IMG/VR virus record: IMGVR_UViG_3300020192_000052
Location: 1 to 32,334 of that record
DNA length: 32,334 nt
DNA from: a virus
Strand: one strand, 5' to 3'
The position numbers and the translations under genes were made by a program. The stretch's first letter is position 1. Every line of letters begins with the position of its first letter. Positions 1 through 7,016 of the stretch are shown here, piece after piece. The notes under the pieces were generated by a model, which was not told the DNA's origin, ran no database searches, and was given only the letters and a program-made list of their open reading frames with translations.

Positions 1-26
1 CGCCGAGCACGCCGCCGCCGCGCGCG
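1..26. repeat. Inverted copy of bases 91-116 at the contig end
   Basis: Bases 1-26 are the exact reverse complement of bases 91-116, which lie in the Ala/Ser repeat part of the junction-crossing gene. Read in the frame of that gene, bases 1-18 do not continue the repeat found upstream of the matching sequence at the right end. The simplest reading is an assembly artefact, a strand switch in a GC-rich palindrome-prone repeat, rather than real phage sequence. A true inverted repeat cannot be excluded from sequence alone. Confidence 0.8.
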
Positions 27-144
27 GCGGAATCGGCGGCGTATGCGGCGGCGTGCTCGGCGTGGCCTGCGGACTCGGCGTGCTCGACGGCGCGCGCGGC
101 GGCGGCGTGCTCGGCGTGGTCGACGGCTCGCTCGGCGGCTTATG
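19..144. repeat. Left copy of the 126-bp terminal overlap
   Basis: Bases 19-144 are identical to 32209-32334. The match ends exactly at the right end of the window, and the reading frame entering from the right end continues at base 145. This is the signature of a circular or circularly permuted molecule cut at an arbitrary point. A collapsed repeat is possible because the shared sequence is itself repetitive. Confidence 0.9.
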
Positions 145-194
145 ACTTTTTTGCTGACGAACTTCTTCTGATTCTAAAGGAAAGAAAAAGTTGA
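19..194 (+). CDS. C-terminal part of junction-crossing Ala/Ser-repeat phage protein
   Basis: This is the 3' end of the gene that begins at 31668. Joining 32334 to 145 keeps the frame open and gives TAT-GAC-TTT-TTT, continuing to TGA at 192-194. The part here encodes the end of the Ala/Ser repeat followed by a non-repetitive amphipathic tail, YDFFADELLLILKERKKS. Counted once round the circle the protein is 238 residues. The repeat region is far richer in G+C than the rest of the window. Phage proteins with a similar N-terminal domain and Ala-rich tail usually end with a short Leu-rich helix like this one (recalled from the family). Function is unknown. Confidence 0.8.
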
Positions 195-267
195 ATAGCG
201 AAAACTCCACACAAAACGCTTTGATTTTAAAGCTTTGCTGGGTTCAATTGTAGAGGGGACATAGAGA

Positions 268-360
268 ATGCACTTTGACAGCAACCAAATTGATTTACAG
301 CTTTTCTGGACAGCTACTGGGCTTGGATTCTTTTTTTTGTTGACGCGGGTTTGGCGTTGA
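268..360 (+). CDS. Small membrane-type protein, 30 aa
   Basis: The ATG at 268 is preceded by a purine-rich ribosome-binding region (gaggggac then atagaga). The 30-residue product has a polar start (MHFDSNQID) followed by a hydrophobic stretch around LFWTATGLGFFFLLT and a final RVWR, so a single membrane span with basic residues after it is plausible. Its TGA (358-360) overlaps a TTG start at 357, the first of three similar stop-start overlaps in this cluster. I do not recognise the protein. It could be a non-functional ORF, but the overlap chain and start context argue for translation. Confidence 0.45.
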   Translation: MHFDSNQIDLQLFWTATGLGFFFLLTRVWR

Positions 361-575
361 CCACAACTAAGAACATTCTCTTCGACATCAAAACAGAATT
401 AGAAAAGCGTCGTGCCTCTGAGGCCAAACTCAAAGCACTACTGCGCGAAATTAGGCCTCTGCTCAGCAAGGCCCGGCAAACTCTCCACAGCGAATATTGT
501 GGCTCTGTTCAACATCTGACACTTTGCTCGGAGCTAATGACTATGACTCAGCGAGTGGACGGGACATTGAGTTGA
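357..575 (+). CDS. Small basic helical protein, 72 aa, unknown
   Basis: This ORF starts at TTG 357, inside TTGA with the preceding stop; a second in-frame TTG at 351 would add two residues. No strong Shine-Dalgarno sequence is visible, so translational coupling to the upstream ORF is likely. The product (MTTTKNILFDIKTELEKRR...) is rich in Lys, Arg, Glu and Leu with spacing typical of helical or coiled-coil proteins through about residue 40. Two Cys lie further on (EYC and TLC). There is no signal peptide or membrane span. I recognise no family. Its TGA (573-575) again overlaps a TTG start at 572. Confidence 0.55.
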   Translation: MTTTKNILFDIKTELEKRRASEAKLKALLREIRPLLSKARQTLHSEYCGSVQHLTLCSELMTMTQRVDGTLS

Positions 576-637
576 CCTACTTCGTTGTTGTGTCCGTTCT
601 TGTCTGGGTCGCTTTTTTTAGCTGGGGGTTTAGGTGA
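572..637 (+). CDS. Possible 21-aa hydrophobic micro-protein
   Basis: TTG 572 overlaps the previous stop as TTGA and opens a 21-codon frame ending at TGA 635-637. The product (MTYFVVVSVLVWVAFFSWGFR) is almost wholly hydrophobic with a terminal Arg, the composition of a single membrane span. Its stop overlaps the next GTG start as GTGA. The ORF is very short and evidence rests on the overlap pattern and composition only. Confidence 0.35.
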   Translation: MTYFVVVSVLVWVAFFSWGFR

Positions 638-735
638 GCGGTATAAACACAATTTATTTATTTGATGGACTTTACGCCGCGGCGTTTGTTTTAAAGAAGC
701 TGTTCGAAGTTTCGTTTTGCTGGTTCTCGCGCTAA
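634..735 (+). CDS. Possible 33-aa small protein
   Basis: GTG 634 overlaps the previous TGA (GTGA). The frame runs 33 codons to TAA 733-735. The product (MSGINTIYLFDGLYAAAFVL then KKLFEVSFCWFSR) is moderately hydrophobic and ends with basic and aromatic residues. It is the last member of a chain of four tiny ORFs linked by 4-nt overlaps. There is no recognisable domain. Confidence 0.35.
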   Translation: MSGINTIYLFDGLYAAAFVLKKLFEVSFCWFSR

Positions 736-745
736 GCTAAAGTTT

Positions 746-817
746 AGGCAGTCATTAAACGCTTAATTGAACGGTTGGGGGGACCTTGGGGTCGTCTTTT
801 TTCTTTAACGACTGCCT
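746..817 (+). other. Long-range hairpin in a 180-bp spacer
   Basis: AGGCAGTCATTAAA (746-759) faces TTTAACGACTGCCT (804-817), 14-nt arms with a single mismatch. The loop contains a G-rich stretch with GACC-TTGG-GGTC (782-793) followed by a T-run (797-802), a weak internal terminator-like element. The structure lies between the tiny-ORF chain and the packaging operon. It may terminate or process the upstream transcript; no known RNA family is recognised. Confidence 0.5.
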
Positions 818-841
818 ACTGTAGAAAAAGCTCACGAGGTC

Positions 842-869
842 TTGTTAAGATAACATCACAGACTAAGAT
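842..869 (+). promoter_or_regulatory. Candidate sigma70-type promoter for the head/packaging block
   Basis: TTGTTA (842-847) and TAAGAT (864-869) are separated by 16 bp, acceptable -35 and -10 matches. They lie directly after the hairpin at 746-817 and about 45 bp before the first gene of the packaging block. The assignment is by eye only. Confidence 0.35.
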
Positions 870-915
870 CTAGCCCTAGCTTGGTTGGTTAAGCCCAGCT
901 TTTGGGGGGTGTTCG

Positions 916-1347
916 ATAGCCGCTAAGAAACGTATTCCGAACCAATATACGGGCGCCTTTAAGCACGGTCACCGCCGAGGCGTTAGAGAATACATCGACG
1001 ATGACTTTTCATTTCGTCTTTTAAATAAGGCTGAAAGCGGGGACGAAAAGGCGCACGAGGCCCTTCTATGGATCACGAAATACAATAACGAATACTACCG
1101 CGGGGTTCTAAAAAAGAACGACCCTAACGCTATTCATAAAACCCAGAAGCTCTACAAAGAAGCGACCGATGCCCACAACGCCCGTCGGCGCGATCTAACC
1201 TGCGTTGTTAAATCCGGCAAGCTTGGCACTGAATTCGTACATGCGGAATTCGACTCAGACATCATCGAAAAGCAGATCAATAGCTACCGATTCATGGACC
1301 ACGAGGAAACCATCCTTGAATTCTTTCGAACCGACCACGAATATTGA
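916..1347 (+). CDS. Unknown phage protein, 143 aa, probable ATA start
   Basis: An open frame runs from 880 to TGA 1345-1347 with convincing protein composition (KKRIPNQYTGAFKHGHRRG...) but no ATG, GTG or TTG near its beginning; the first in-frame ATG is near the C-terminus. The best start is ATA 916, six bases after a G-run (904-909) that could act as Shine-Dalgarno, giving MAAKKRIPNQYTG. Alternatives are a +1 shift out of a five-codon GTG ORF (909-926), or a sequencing error. The protein is charged and helical, without membrane spans. It precedes the terminase genes, so a role in packaging is possible, but I recognise no family. Confidence 0.65.
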   Translation: MAAKKRIPNQYTGAFKHGHRRGVREYIDDDFSFRLLNKAESGDEKAHEALLWITKYNNEYYRGVLKKNDPNAIHKTQKLYKEATDAHNARRRDLTCVVKSGKLGTEFVHAEFDSDIIEKQINSYRFMDHEETILEFFRTDHEY

Positions 1348-1349
1348 AA

Positions 1350-1370
1350 ATTACCACTATTCAATAGGAC
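1350..1370 (+). repeat. Intergenic element, copy 1 (ATTACCACTATTCAAT-AGGAC)
   Basis: First of four copies of a conserved element, starting three bases after the stop of the preceding gene. The core TTACCACTATTCAAT is identical to copies 2 and 4. Here the following AGGAC is not at start-codon distance; the next gene has its own AGGAG at 1411. Confidence 0.8.
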
Positions 1371-1423
1371 CTCTACAGAACAAGCCATCCGGTAATCGGA
1401 CGCTTTTAAAAGGAGCAAACAAA

Positions 1424-1690
1424 ATGGAAGAAGTAAAAGTAGACCTACCACAAGATCTAAACGCCCACGTGCAAACCATCAGGGCCTTTGCATTAACTCA
1501 TAACGTATTAGTTCAAGGCACCTATAAGCCTCAAGATTTTCAAGCCGTTCACGACTGCGTTGAATTCATTAAATCCCTTCACGGTGAAGCCCTTAAAGTT
1601 GCCTCTCGCCATAAGGATTCAGACCTTGTTCCTGAGTTAAAAGCCTTTAAAGAATCCATCGTCGATGAGGCCCCAAATGCCTCGGTCTAA
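1424..1690 (+). CDS. Unknown small phage protein, 88 aa
   Basis: ATG 1424 is preceded by AGGAG (1411-1415) at good spacing, which favours it over a much longer upstream start that would lie inside the preceding gene. The 88-residue product (MEEVKVDLPQDLNAHVQTIR...) is mildly acidic, predicted soluble and helical, and has no recognisable motif. Phage genes of this size next to terminase often encode capsid-assembly or chaperone-like proteins, but nothing in the sequence shows that here. The 3' end overlaps the next gene by 14 nt. Confidence 0.8.
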   Translation: MEEVKVDLPQDLNAHVQTIRAFALTHNVLVQGTYKPQDFQAVHDCVEFIKSLHGEALKVASRHKDSDLVPELKAFKESIVDEAPNASV

Positions 1691-1964
1691 AAAAGCTAGT
1701 GTCATTAAGCCCATCATTAAAGCTAATGGTCAGGACCACGTTCTAGAGCTCGCTGAAAAAAAAGGACCTCTTCCTATTTTTAAGGCAATCGGGCTTTCCC
1801 GCCTATCGCCAGAATCAAGGGACTTTGTTTCCTACGTCGTAACCGTCCAAGGCGATAAGTGTCTTAGCATCGAGGTTTCAGAACCTAATTTAAAAGCCAT
1901 CATTGTCGACGATGCTAAAACCTCTTTTGTTCAAACCTTTTTAAGCGAAGACGGACTTTTATGA
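1677..1964 (+). CDS. Unknown small phage protein, 95 aa
   Basis: ATG 1677 has GAGG (1667-1670) at 6-nt spacing; an in-frame ATG at 1665 lacks a ribosome-binding site. The product (MPRSKKASVIKPIIKANGQ...) begins with a basic segment and continues with alternating beta-like stretches (DFVSYVVTVQGDKCLSIEV). No membrane span, no family recognised. It overlaps the previous gene by 14 nt and its TGA overlaps the next ATG (ATGA at 1961-1964), so the small genes here are translationally coupled. Confidence 0.75.
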   Translation: MPRSKKASVIKPIIKANGQDHVLELAEKKGPLPIFKAIGLSRLSPESRDFVSYVVTVQGDKCLSIEVSEPNLKAIIVDDAKTSFVQTFLSEDGLL

Positions 1965-2287
1965 TTTATTGGAGCTACCTACAATTAGGCATACTCGTTT
2001 CAACTCTTATTAACGCCTGTGTTAATCAAAATTGGCCATCAGCGGTCATCGTCCTCATTGCAGCCCTTATTTACGCTCAAGAGCGCTATGAGCGCGGGAT
2101 TTTAGAAGCCACTCCGGCAGTTGATCTTACCTCCATCAATAGCTCAATTGAGATGCTAGGCGCGAGACTTGATAAAGTTCAAAAGACTCACGATGAGGTT
2201 AATAAATTAGCCAGCGAAACAAAGAGACTTTTAACTGAGACAAATGTTGGGGCGGCATTTCGCCCTCGCATTATGAAGAAAGATTGA
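1961..2287 (+). CDS. Small membrane-anchored coiled-coil protein, 108 aa
   Basis: The start overlaps the preceding stop as ATGA. Residues about 5-40 are hydrophobic (WSYLQLGILVSTLINA and then SAVIVLIAALIYA), compatible with two short or one hairpin-type membrane segment. The rest is charged with helical heptad-like spacing (SIEMLGARLDKVQKTHDEVNKLASETKRLL). The layout resembles holin/spanin-type or membrane-anchor phage proteins, yet it lies in the packaging block and not the lysis block. Function unknown. Confidence 0.75.
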   Translation: MIYWSYLQLGILVSTLINACVNQNWPSAVIVLIAALIYAQERYERGILEATPAVDLTSINSSIEMLGARLDKVQKTHDEVNKLASETKRLLTETNVGAAFRPRIMKKD

Positions 2288-2288
2288 G

Positions 2289-2600
2289 ATGCCTCAATAT
2301 AAAAAGGGGGACCAGAGGCCACAAGGTTCTGGTCGAAAACCTGGGTCAAAGAACAAGAAGTCTTTTCTTGTCTTAGAGGTTTTAGAAAATAACGGCATTG
2401 ATATCGTTCAAAAGATTATTGATTCACTCCCGAGTCTTCAGCCTCAAGACCAGGTGAAAGCACTAATCGCACTACTCCCCTACTGTTTCCCAAAACTCAC
2501 GGCCATTGAAGTATCAGGCGGGATGAATCTTCAAGACGAACGTCCCCTAAAAGAGATTTCAAATGAGGACCTCGACCAAATCCTTATTGATAAAGATTGA
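2289..2600 (+). CDS. Putative small terminase subunit or terminase-associated protein
   Basis: This 103-aa protein lies directly upstream of, and overlaps, the large terminase gene, the usual place of the small subunit. The N-terminus carries GSGRKPGSKNK, the Gly/Arg/Lys-rich G-R-x-x-G-S-x-N-K motif common in phage DNA-binding proteins next to terminases (DUF5681-like). A helical middle follows (VLEVLENNGIDIVQKIIDSL) and an acidic C-terminus (EISNEDLDQILIDKD). Known family behaviour: the small subunit recognises phage DNA and regulates the large subunit. The assignment rests on position and the basic motif; no HTH is clear by eye. Confidence 0.5.
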   Translation: MPQYKKGDQRPQGSGRKPGSKNKKSFLVLEVLENNGIDIVQKIIDSLPSLQPQDQVKALIALLPYCFPKLTAIEVSGGMNLQDERPLKEISNEDLDQILIDKD

Positions 2601-3990
2601 TGAGGCTCGTCGCGAGTCGTGGGAGAGAGGTCGGCTAAATTACCTCCTACACGAGGGCCAACGTAAAATTGATGAGATATTTAGAAAAGTCTTAGGACAA
2701 CTCTTTGTCGCAAACGTTCCAAGACAATATGGGAAAAGTTATTGGGCTGTAACAAAAGCGCTAAGTGTTGCGATATCAAAGCCAAAGGCTCGCATTAAAT
2801 ACGCAACTGCCTATCAAACAGATTTGGTTGAATTCATTCTGCCCACATTCGACGCCGTTCTTCAAGATTCTCCAGCGCACTTAAGGCCCGTTTATAAAGT
2901 GCAAGGCTCTAAGTGGGTTTTCCCAAATGGCTCTGAAATTAAACTTGTTGGCCTTGATAAAAGCCCCAACTCCCTTCGCGGTAACGTTATTGATCTCATC
3001 ATCATTGATGAAGCAGGCTTTGTTGAAAACCTAACCTACATCTATGAGTCGATCATTATCCCGGCCACGCTCCATCGGCCTAATTGCAAGATTATCTTCA
3101 TCTCGACACCTCCCTCAACTCCGGCTCACCCGTTTGGCGACTTCATTCAAAAGGCTGAAAAGGAAAATGCTTATATAAAGCTAACGATTTACGATAACCC
3201 GCGCATTGGTGAAAATGATATTGAGCGTATGGCTCGTGAAATGGGCGGGCGTGACTCGACAACATTTCGTCGCGAATGTTTATGCGAACTAGTCCTGGAT
3301 GATGACCTAGCAATTTGTCGTGAGTGGAAGGATGACTTTATTGCAGAAATCCGGCGCGATGAATTCTTCGGTTACTACCATAAACTTGTGGGACAAGACT
3401 TAGGCCGAAAAGACCACACAGCTTTAATCTTTGGCTACTACGACTTTAAAAGAGCCGCTCTCATCATCGAAGACGAGCTGACAATGGAGGGCCCAAGCTG
3501 GACCACGTTAACCCTAAAAGATGAGATCAATAAAAAGGAAAAGGCCCTTTATGGCGAACATAGGGTGTTTCGACGCGTCTCCGATAACAATAACCCACAC
3601 CTTTTGCAGGATCTATCGTCCCTTCACAACATGCATTTTATGGCCGTTAAAAAGGACTCAAGTCTTGAACAAATGGTTAACCGGATCCGGGAATGGGTTA
3701 GAGACGGCAGAATTCTCATTAACCCGCGCTGTAAGATGCTCATCGGCTGCTTAAAGTACGGCATCTGGGATAAGAACCGTAGAGAGTTCTCGCGCTCAAA
3801 AATCTATGGCCATTTCGATCATCTGGCCGCGTTAATGTACCTTCTAATCCACACTCCATCATCATCTAACCCCATTCCACGTGAGCACGGTCATGAGGCG
3901 CATAAGGCATGGCTCGGAAATCTCAAAGGTCAATCGAGCTCTAACGCCCGGACCTTTGAAAGCCTACTTGGACCCAAGAAACGCAAATAA
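2563..3990 (+). CDS. terL: Terminase large subunit (packaging ATPase and nuclease)
   Basis: The 475-aa product has the two-domain terminase layout. ATPase domain: Walker A-type PRQYGKS (GKS at residues 57-59), Walker B IIIDE (146-150), and coupling motif STPPS (181-185). RNase H-like nuclease domain: acidic residues in GQDLG (D279), RRVSD (D341) and GHFDH (D419). The protein translocates DNA into the procapsid and cuts it. I chose ATG 2563, which has AAGAGA upstream and a 38-nt overlap with the previous gene; TTG 2587 is an alternative. The gene is followed immediately by copy 2 of the intergenic element and the portal gene. Confidence 0.95.
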   Translation: MRTSTKSLLIKIDEARRESWERGRLNYLLHEGQRKIDEIFRKVLGQLFVANVPRQYGKSYWAVTKALSVAISKPKARIKYATAYQTDLVEFILPTFDAVLQDSPAHLRPVYKVQGSKWVFPNGSEIKLVGLDKSPNSLRGNVIDLIIIDEAGFVENLTYIYESIIIPATLHRPNCKIIFISTPPSTPAHPFGDFIQKAEKENAYIKLTIYDNPRIGENDIERMAREMGGRDSTTFRRECLCELVLDDDLAICREWKDDFIAEIRRDEFFGYYHKLVGQDLGRKDHTALIFGYYDFKRAALIIEDELTMEGPSWTTLTLKDEINKKEKALYGEHRVFRRVSDNNNPHLLQDLSSLHNMHFMAVKKDSSLEQMVNRIREWVRDGRILINPRCKMLIGCLKYGIWDKNRREFSRSKIYGHFDHLAALMYLLIHTPSSSNPIPREHGHEAHKAWLGNLKGQSSSNARTFESLLGPKKRK

Positions 3991-4011
3991 TTACCACTAT
4001 TCAATGAGGGG
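3990..4011 (+). repeat. Intergenic element, copy 2, leading into portal RBS
   Basis: ATTACCACTATTCAAT (3990-4005) begins on the last base of the terL stop codon and runs directly into GAGGGG (4006-4011), the ribosome-binding site of the portal gene. Confidence 0.85.
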
Positions 4012-4020
4012 ATTCACTTG

Positions 4021-6006
4021 ATGGCTAAAGCCGACCGAAACAACGTTTACTGGGCTTCAGTCCCACCAAAAGAAATCGCAGACGAAATCCTCGATAAGGT
4101 CGAAAACTATTACCGATACATGTCGGTGACAGGCCGTCTTGGTCTCTACCGCCGAAGCTACACTTATTTTTATAGACCGCGCGTTACTGGCGGTCGCTTG
4201 AACCCAACCGGTGAACAGGGAGAGCTAACCGCTCTTTCTATTAACCACTATCGAAATCTGTTGTCCCACTTAGAGACAATGACCACACAACAGCGCCCAG
4301 CCTTTGAACCCAGAGCCACTAATTCAGACGCCAGAAGTCAGTCTCAGGTGATCTTGGCGACCGGCCTTCTTGATTATTACATGCGTGAAAAGAAGATGGA
4401 GCGATTCATCAAGTCTGGCGTTAAGGATTGTCTCATCTTTGGCGAAGCGTTTGTTCGTTGCGAGTGGGATGCATCAAGTGGCGAGGCTTACGGGAAAACC
4501 GAGACCGGCGCTACTGTTTACGAGGGTGATATGAAGTATTCAAACTTCACTCCGCTCAATTGCATCAGAGATTATTTTAAAGAAAACCCCTCTCAAGATG
4601 ATTGGGTTGTTCTACGTGAAACAGTTAATAAGCACACCCTGGCTGCTAAGTTTCCGGATCTGGCCGACGAAATTCTAAACGATTCAATTGATCTTTTAGA
4701 ATACGCAGCCACAACTTCGATTCAATCCTTGGGCTTAGAAGATTCAGACAACATTTTCATGTACACGCTTTTGCACAAACCAAGCCCCGCACTTCCTGGC
4801 GGTCGACTCACCACATGTCTTGATAACGGCACTGTCATGCAAGATGGACCGATTCCCTACAAGGAAACTCACGTTTATCGAATCGCCGCTGATGAAGAGA
4901 CCGGAACCATCTTCGGCTACACAGTGGGTTTTGATCTCTTGGCCGTTCAAGAAGCCATCGACATTCTCTATTCCACAATCATCACAAACCAATCAACTTT
5001 TGGCGTTCAAAATATCTTAGTCCCCAAGGGACACGACATCTCAACCTCTCAGTTATCCGGCGGCCTAAACCTCGTCGAGTACGACAGTAATGTTGGAAAG
5101 CCCGAGGCGATGAATCTAACGTCAACGCCGCCTGAGATCTTTAACTTTATCGGGATGCTTGAACGAGTTGGGGAAACCTTGTCTGGCGTTAATTCTGTTG
5201 CGCGCGGGAATCCTGAATCATCTCTTAAATCAGGCGCGGCCTTAGCCCTTGTTCAATCGATGGCGATTCAATTCAGCCAGAACTTGCAACAAAGCTACGC
5301 TCGTTTAGTTGAAGATGTAGGCACTGGGACAATTTCAATCTTAAAAGACTTCGCAGCGGTTCCAAGAGTCGCGGCCATTGCCGGTAAATCAAATCGTCCC
5401 ATGATGCGTGAGTTCTCCGGCGATGATCTCTCATCCATTAACCGCGTGATGGTTGATATGGGAAATCCTCTGACAAGAACAACTGCCGGAAAAGTGAACT
5501 TAGCCGACGCGCTGGCTGAGCGGAACATGATCGACAATCCAGACCAGTACATCCAAGTCATCACGACTGGACGTTTAGAGCCCGTTATTGAGGGTAAACA
5601 AGCTGAGTTGTTGCTGATCAAAGCTGAGAATGAAGAGTTGGCCGAGGGTAAGCCGCAAATCGCGCTCATTACCGATCAACACGCCCAACATATTTTGGAG
5701 CACAAAACTGTATTAGCTAATCCACAGGTTCGTCGTGACCCAGAAAGTGCGAACATCATTCAAGTAACTCTCGCGCACATTCAAGAACACATCGGAATGC
5801 TACAAACCGGCGACCCTGTATTGTTACAACTCATCCACCAACAGTCGTTTGCACCACAACCCCCGGCACAAAGCCCAGGGAATGCGATGAATGCAATGCC
5901 AGCAGTTCAGCAAGAAGCGGCGGCGGTTCAAGGACCGAACATGCCATCGCCCCCGGCCGGGGCTGATGCAACGAGTGCAGCTCTTATTGAAGGAAATCAG
6001 GCCTAA
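4021..6006 (+). CDS. Portal protein
   Basis: The 661-aa product follows terL and has the size and composition of large podovirus portals. The N-terminal part contains YRRSYTYFYR and an invariant-looking segment around LETMTTQQRPAFEPRA, followed by a helical region. The C-terminal part is Gln/Pro/Ala-rich, as in portals with barrel extensions. Portals form the dodecameric ring at the head vertex through which DNA enters and leaves, and they dock terminase and the adaptor. The start may be ATG 4021 or TTG 4018; both are served by GAGGGG at 4006-4011. The assignment rests on position, length and resemblance rather than a catalytic motif. Confidence 0.85.
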   Translation: MAKADRNNVYWASVPPKEIADEILDKVENYYRYMSVTGRLGLYRRSYTYFYRPRVTGGRLNPTGEQGELTALSINHYRNLLSHLETMTTQQRPAFEPRATNSDARSQSQVILATGLLDYYMREKKMERFIKSGVKDCLIFGEAFVRCEWDASSGEAYGKTETGATVYEGDMKYSNFTPLNCIRDYFKENPSQDDWVVLRETVNKHTLAAKFPDLADEILNDSIDLLEYAATTSIQSLGLEDSDNIFMYTLLHKPSPALPGGRLTTCLDNGTVMQDGPIPYKETHVYRIAADEETGTIFGYTVGFDLLAVQEAIDILYSTIITNQSTFGVQNILVPKGHDISTSQLSGGLNLVEYDSNVGKPEAMNLTSTPPEIFNFIGMLERVGETLSGVNSVARGNPESSLKSGAALALVQSMAIQFSQNLQQSYARLVEDVGTGTISILKDFAAVPRVAAIAGKSNRPMMREFSGDDLSSINRVMVDMGNPLTRTTAGKVNLADALAERNMIDNPDQYIQVITTGRLEPVIEGKQAELLLIKAENEELAEGKPQIALITDQHAQHILEHKTVLANPQVRRDPESANIIQVTLAHIQEHIGMLQTGDPVLLQLIHQQSFAPQPPAQSPGNAMNAMPAVQQEAAAVQGPNMPSPPAGADATSAALIEGNQA

Positions 6007-6064
6007 CCTTTTCAAAAAGGACGGCCATTTATAAGCCTATCCCACGGGACGGCGGAGGAGATAT

Positions 6065-6955
6065 ATGACCGACACAATTGCAGCCCCTGCACCAGTAGCC
6101 ACAACCGAAGCCGCACCACAGAATGCTGGGCAAACCCCAGCAGGCGGCGCACAAACTGGCGATGTTAAATCAGCAGCCCAAGAGGCCATGCGAAAATACA
6201 AGGTTAAGGTTGAGGGACAAGAACTAGAGGTCGATGAAAAAGAACTTCTACGTGGTTATTCTCATCAAAAAGCAGCTTCTAAAGCATTAAACGAGGGGAA
6301 AGCCCTTCGTAAACAGGCCGAAGAATTCGTCGCCATGCTTAAAGATAAAGACAAACTAAAAGATGTGCTCGTAAAGCTTGGGCATGACCCGAGACGATTA
6401 TCAGAAGAGATCTTATCGGCGCATCTTGAAGATGAATTAATGGACCCGAAGGATAAACAGCTTCGCGATATTACCTCCAAACTAAAGCACCTAGAGGACA
6501 TGGATAAACGACAAAAAGAAGCCGTCCAGACGCAACGCTTAGAAGAGATGAAGACTCGCTTCATGAAAGAATATGAAACAGACTTTGTTCAAGCCCTTCA
6601 AGAATCAAAGCTCCCGCCAACTAAACCTATGGTTGCTGAAATGGCCCGCTACATTTCTCGCGCCGCAAAGATTGGCTTTAAAATGTCAGCTCAAGAGGCC
6701 GCAAAACTTGTCGCAGAAGATGTTCGTAGCGCTCATGAAAGGCTCATCGGGGATTCCGACGGGGAAACACTTCTGAAGCTTCTAGGGGATGAGGTCGCCA
6801 ACAAGATTCGAAAGGTCGATACCTCAAGACTTAAGAATCCAGAAGCCGGACTACAAACACCTGAAAAATCTCTTGAACCCAGAGAACGCCGCCACTCACC
6901 GCAAAAACGCATGAGTACGCGGGAATGGCAGCTTCATAAGCGCGGCTTGAGGTAA
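6065..6955 (+). CDS. Scaffolding protein
   Basis: The 296-aa product sits between portal and capsid, the standard scaffold position. It has an Ala/Pro-rich N-terminus, a long highly charged helical centre (for example LKDKDKLKDVLVKLGHDPRR and KHLEDMDKRQKEAVQTQRL) and a strongly basic C-terminus (REWQLHKRGLR), as in scaffolds whose basic tail contacts the coat. Scaffold guides procapsid assembly and is then lost or cleaved. Start ATG 6065 has a strong GGAGGAG site. The 58-bp spacer before it has a small CCTTT/AAAGG hairpin but no clear terminator. Confidence 0.8.
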   Translation: MTDTIAAPAPVATTEAAPQNAGQTPAGGAQTGDVKSAAQEAMRKYKVKVEGQELEVDEKELLRGYSHQKAASKALNEGKALRKQAEEFVAMLKDKDKLKDVLVKLGHDPRRLSEEILSAHLEDELMDPKDKQLRDITSKLKHLEDMDKRQKEAVQTQRLEEMKTRFMKEYETDFVQALQESKLPPTKPMVAEMARYISRAAKIGFKMSAQEAAKLVAEDVRSAHERLIGDSDGETLLKLLGDEVANKIRKVDTSRLKNPEAGLQTPEKSLEPRERRHSPQKRMSTREWQLHKRGLR

Positions 6956-6957
6956 TT

Positions 6958-6977
6958 TTACCACTATTGATTAGGAG
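6958..6977 (+). repeat. Intergenic element, copy 3 (variant)
   Basis: TTACCACTATTGATTAGGAG begins two bases after the scaffold stop codon. The first 11 bases match the other copies, then CAAT is replaced by GATT, again followed by a Shine-Dalgarno-like AGGAG. It heads the capsid leader. Confidence 0.75.
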
Positions 6978-7009
6978 CCCTAAAAGATGCCAACCGCTAC
7001 CTTTTGGGC
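6977..7009 (+). terminator. Terminator- or attenuator-like hairpin in the capsid leader
   Basis: GCCCTAAAAG (6977-6986) pairs with CTTTTGGGC (7001-7009), nine pairs with one bulged T. Only a short T-poor tail (ttcta) follows, so it is a weak terminator at best. The loop region contains the start of a 9-codon ORF. It may instead stabilise or process the capsid message. Confidence 0.4.
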
Positions 7010-7016
7010 CTTCTAA
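6987..7016 (+). CDS. Possible 9-aa leader peptide upstream of the capsid gene
   Basis: ATG 6987 has AGGAG (6973-6977) nine bases upstream and encodes MPTATFWAF before TAA. The ORF overlaps the hairpin at 6977-7009, so ribosomes translating it would open the stem. This would suit a leader-peptide arrangement, but a chance ORF is possible at this length. Confidence 0.25.
   Translation: MPTATFWAF

Noticed and set aside
19-144. Direct terminal repeat (T7-type genome ends)
   Set aside because: The repeat lies in the middle of an open reading frame that continues across the join, and its left copy is preceded by an inverted stub, so an assembly overlap is more likely than a biological terminus.
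195-900. tRNA genes or a known small RNA
   Set aside because: No cloverleaf with a TTC-type T-arm was found here or elsewhere in the window by eye; only hairpins were seen.
1205-1423. Longer N-terminal extension for the gene at 1424
   Set aside because: It lies mostly inside the 916-1347 coding frame, crosses the intergenic element, and the ATG at 1424 has a clear AGGAG site.
6007-6020. Terminator after the portal gene (CCTTT-TCAA-AAAGG)
   Set aside because: The stem is only five mostly A-T pairs and no T-run follows.
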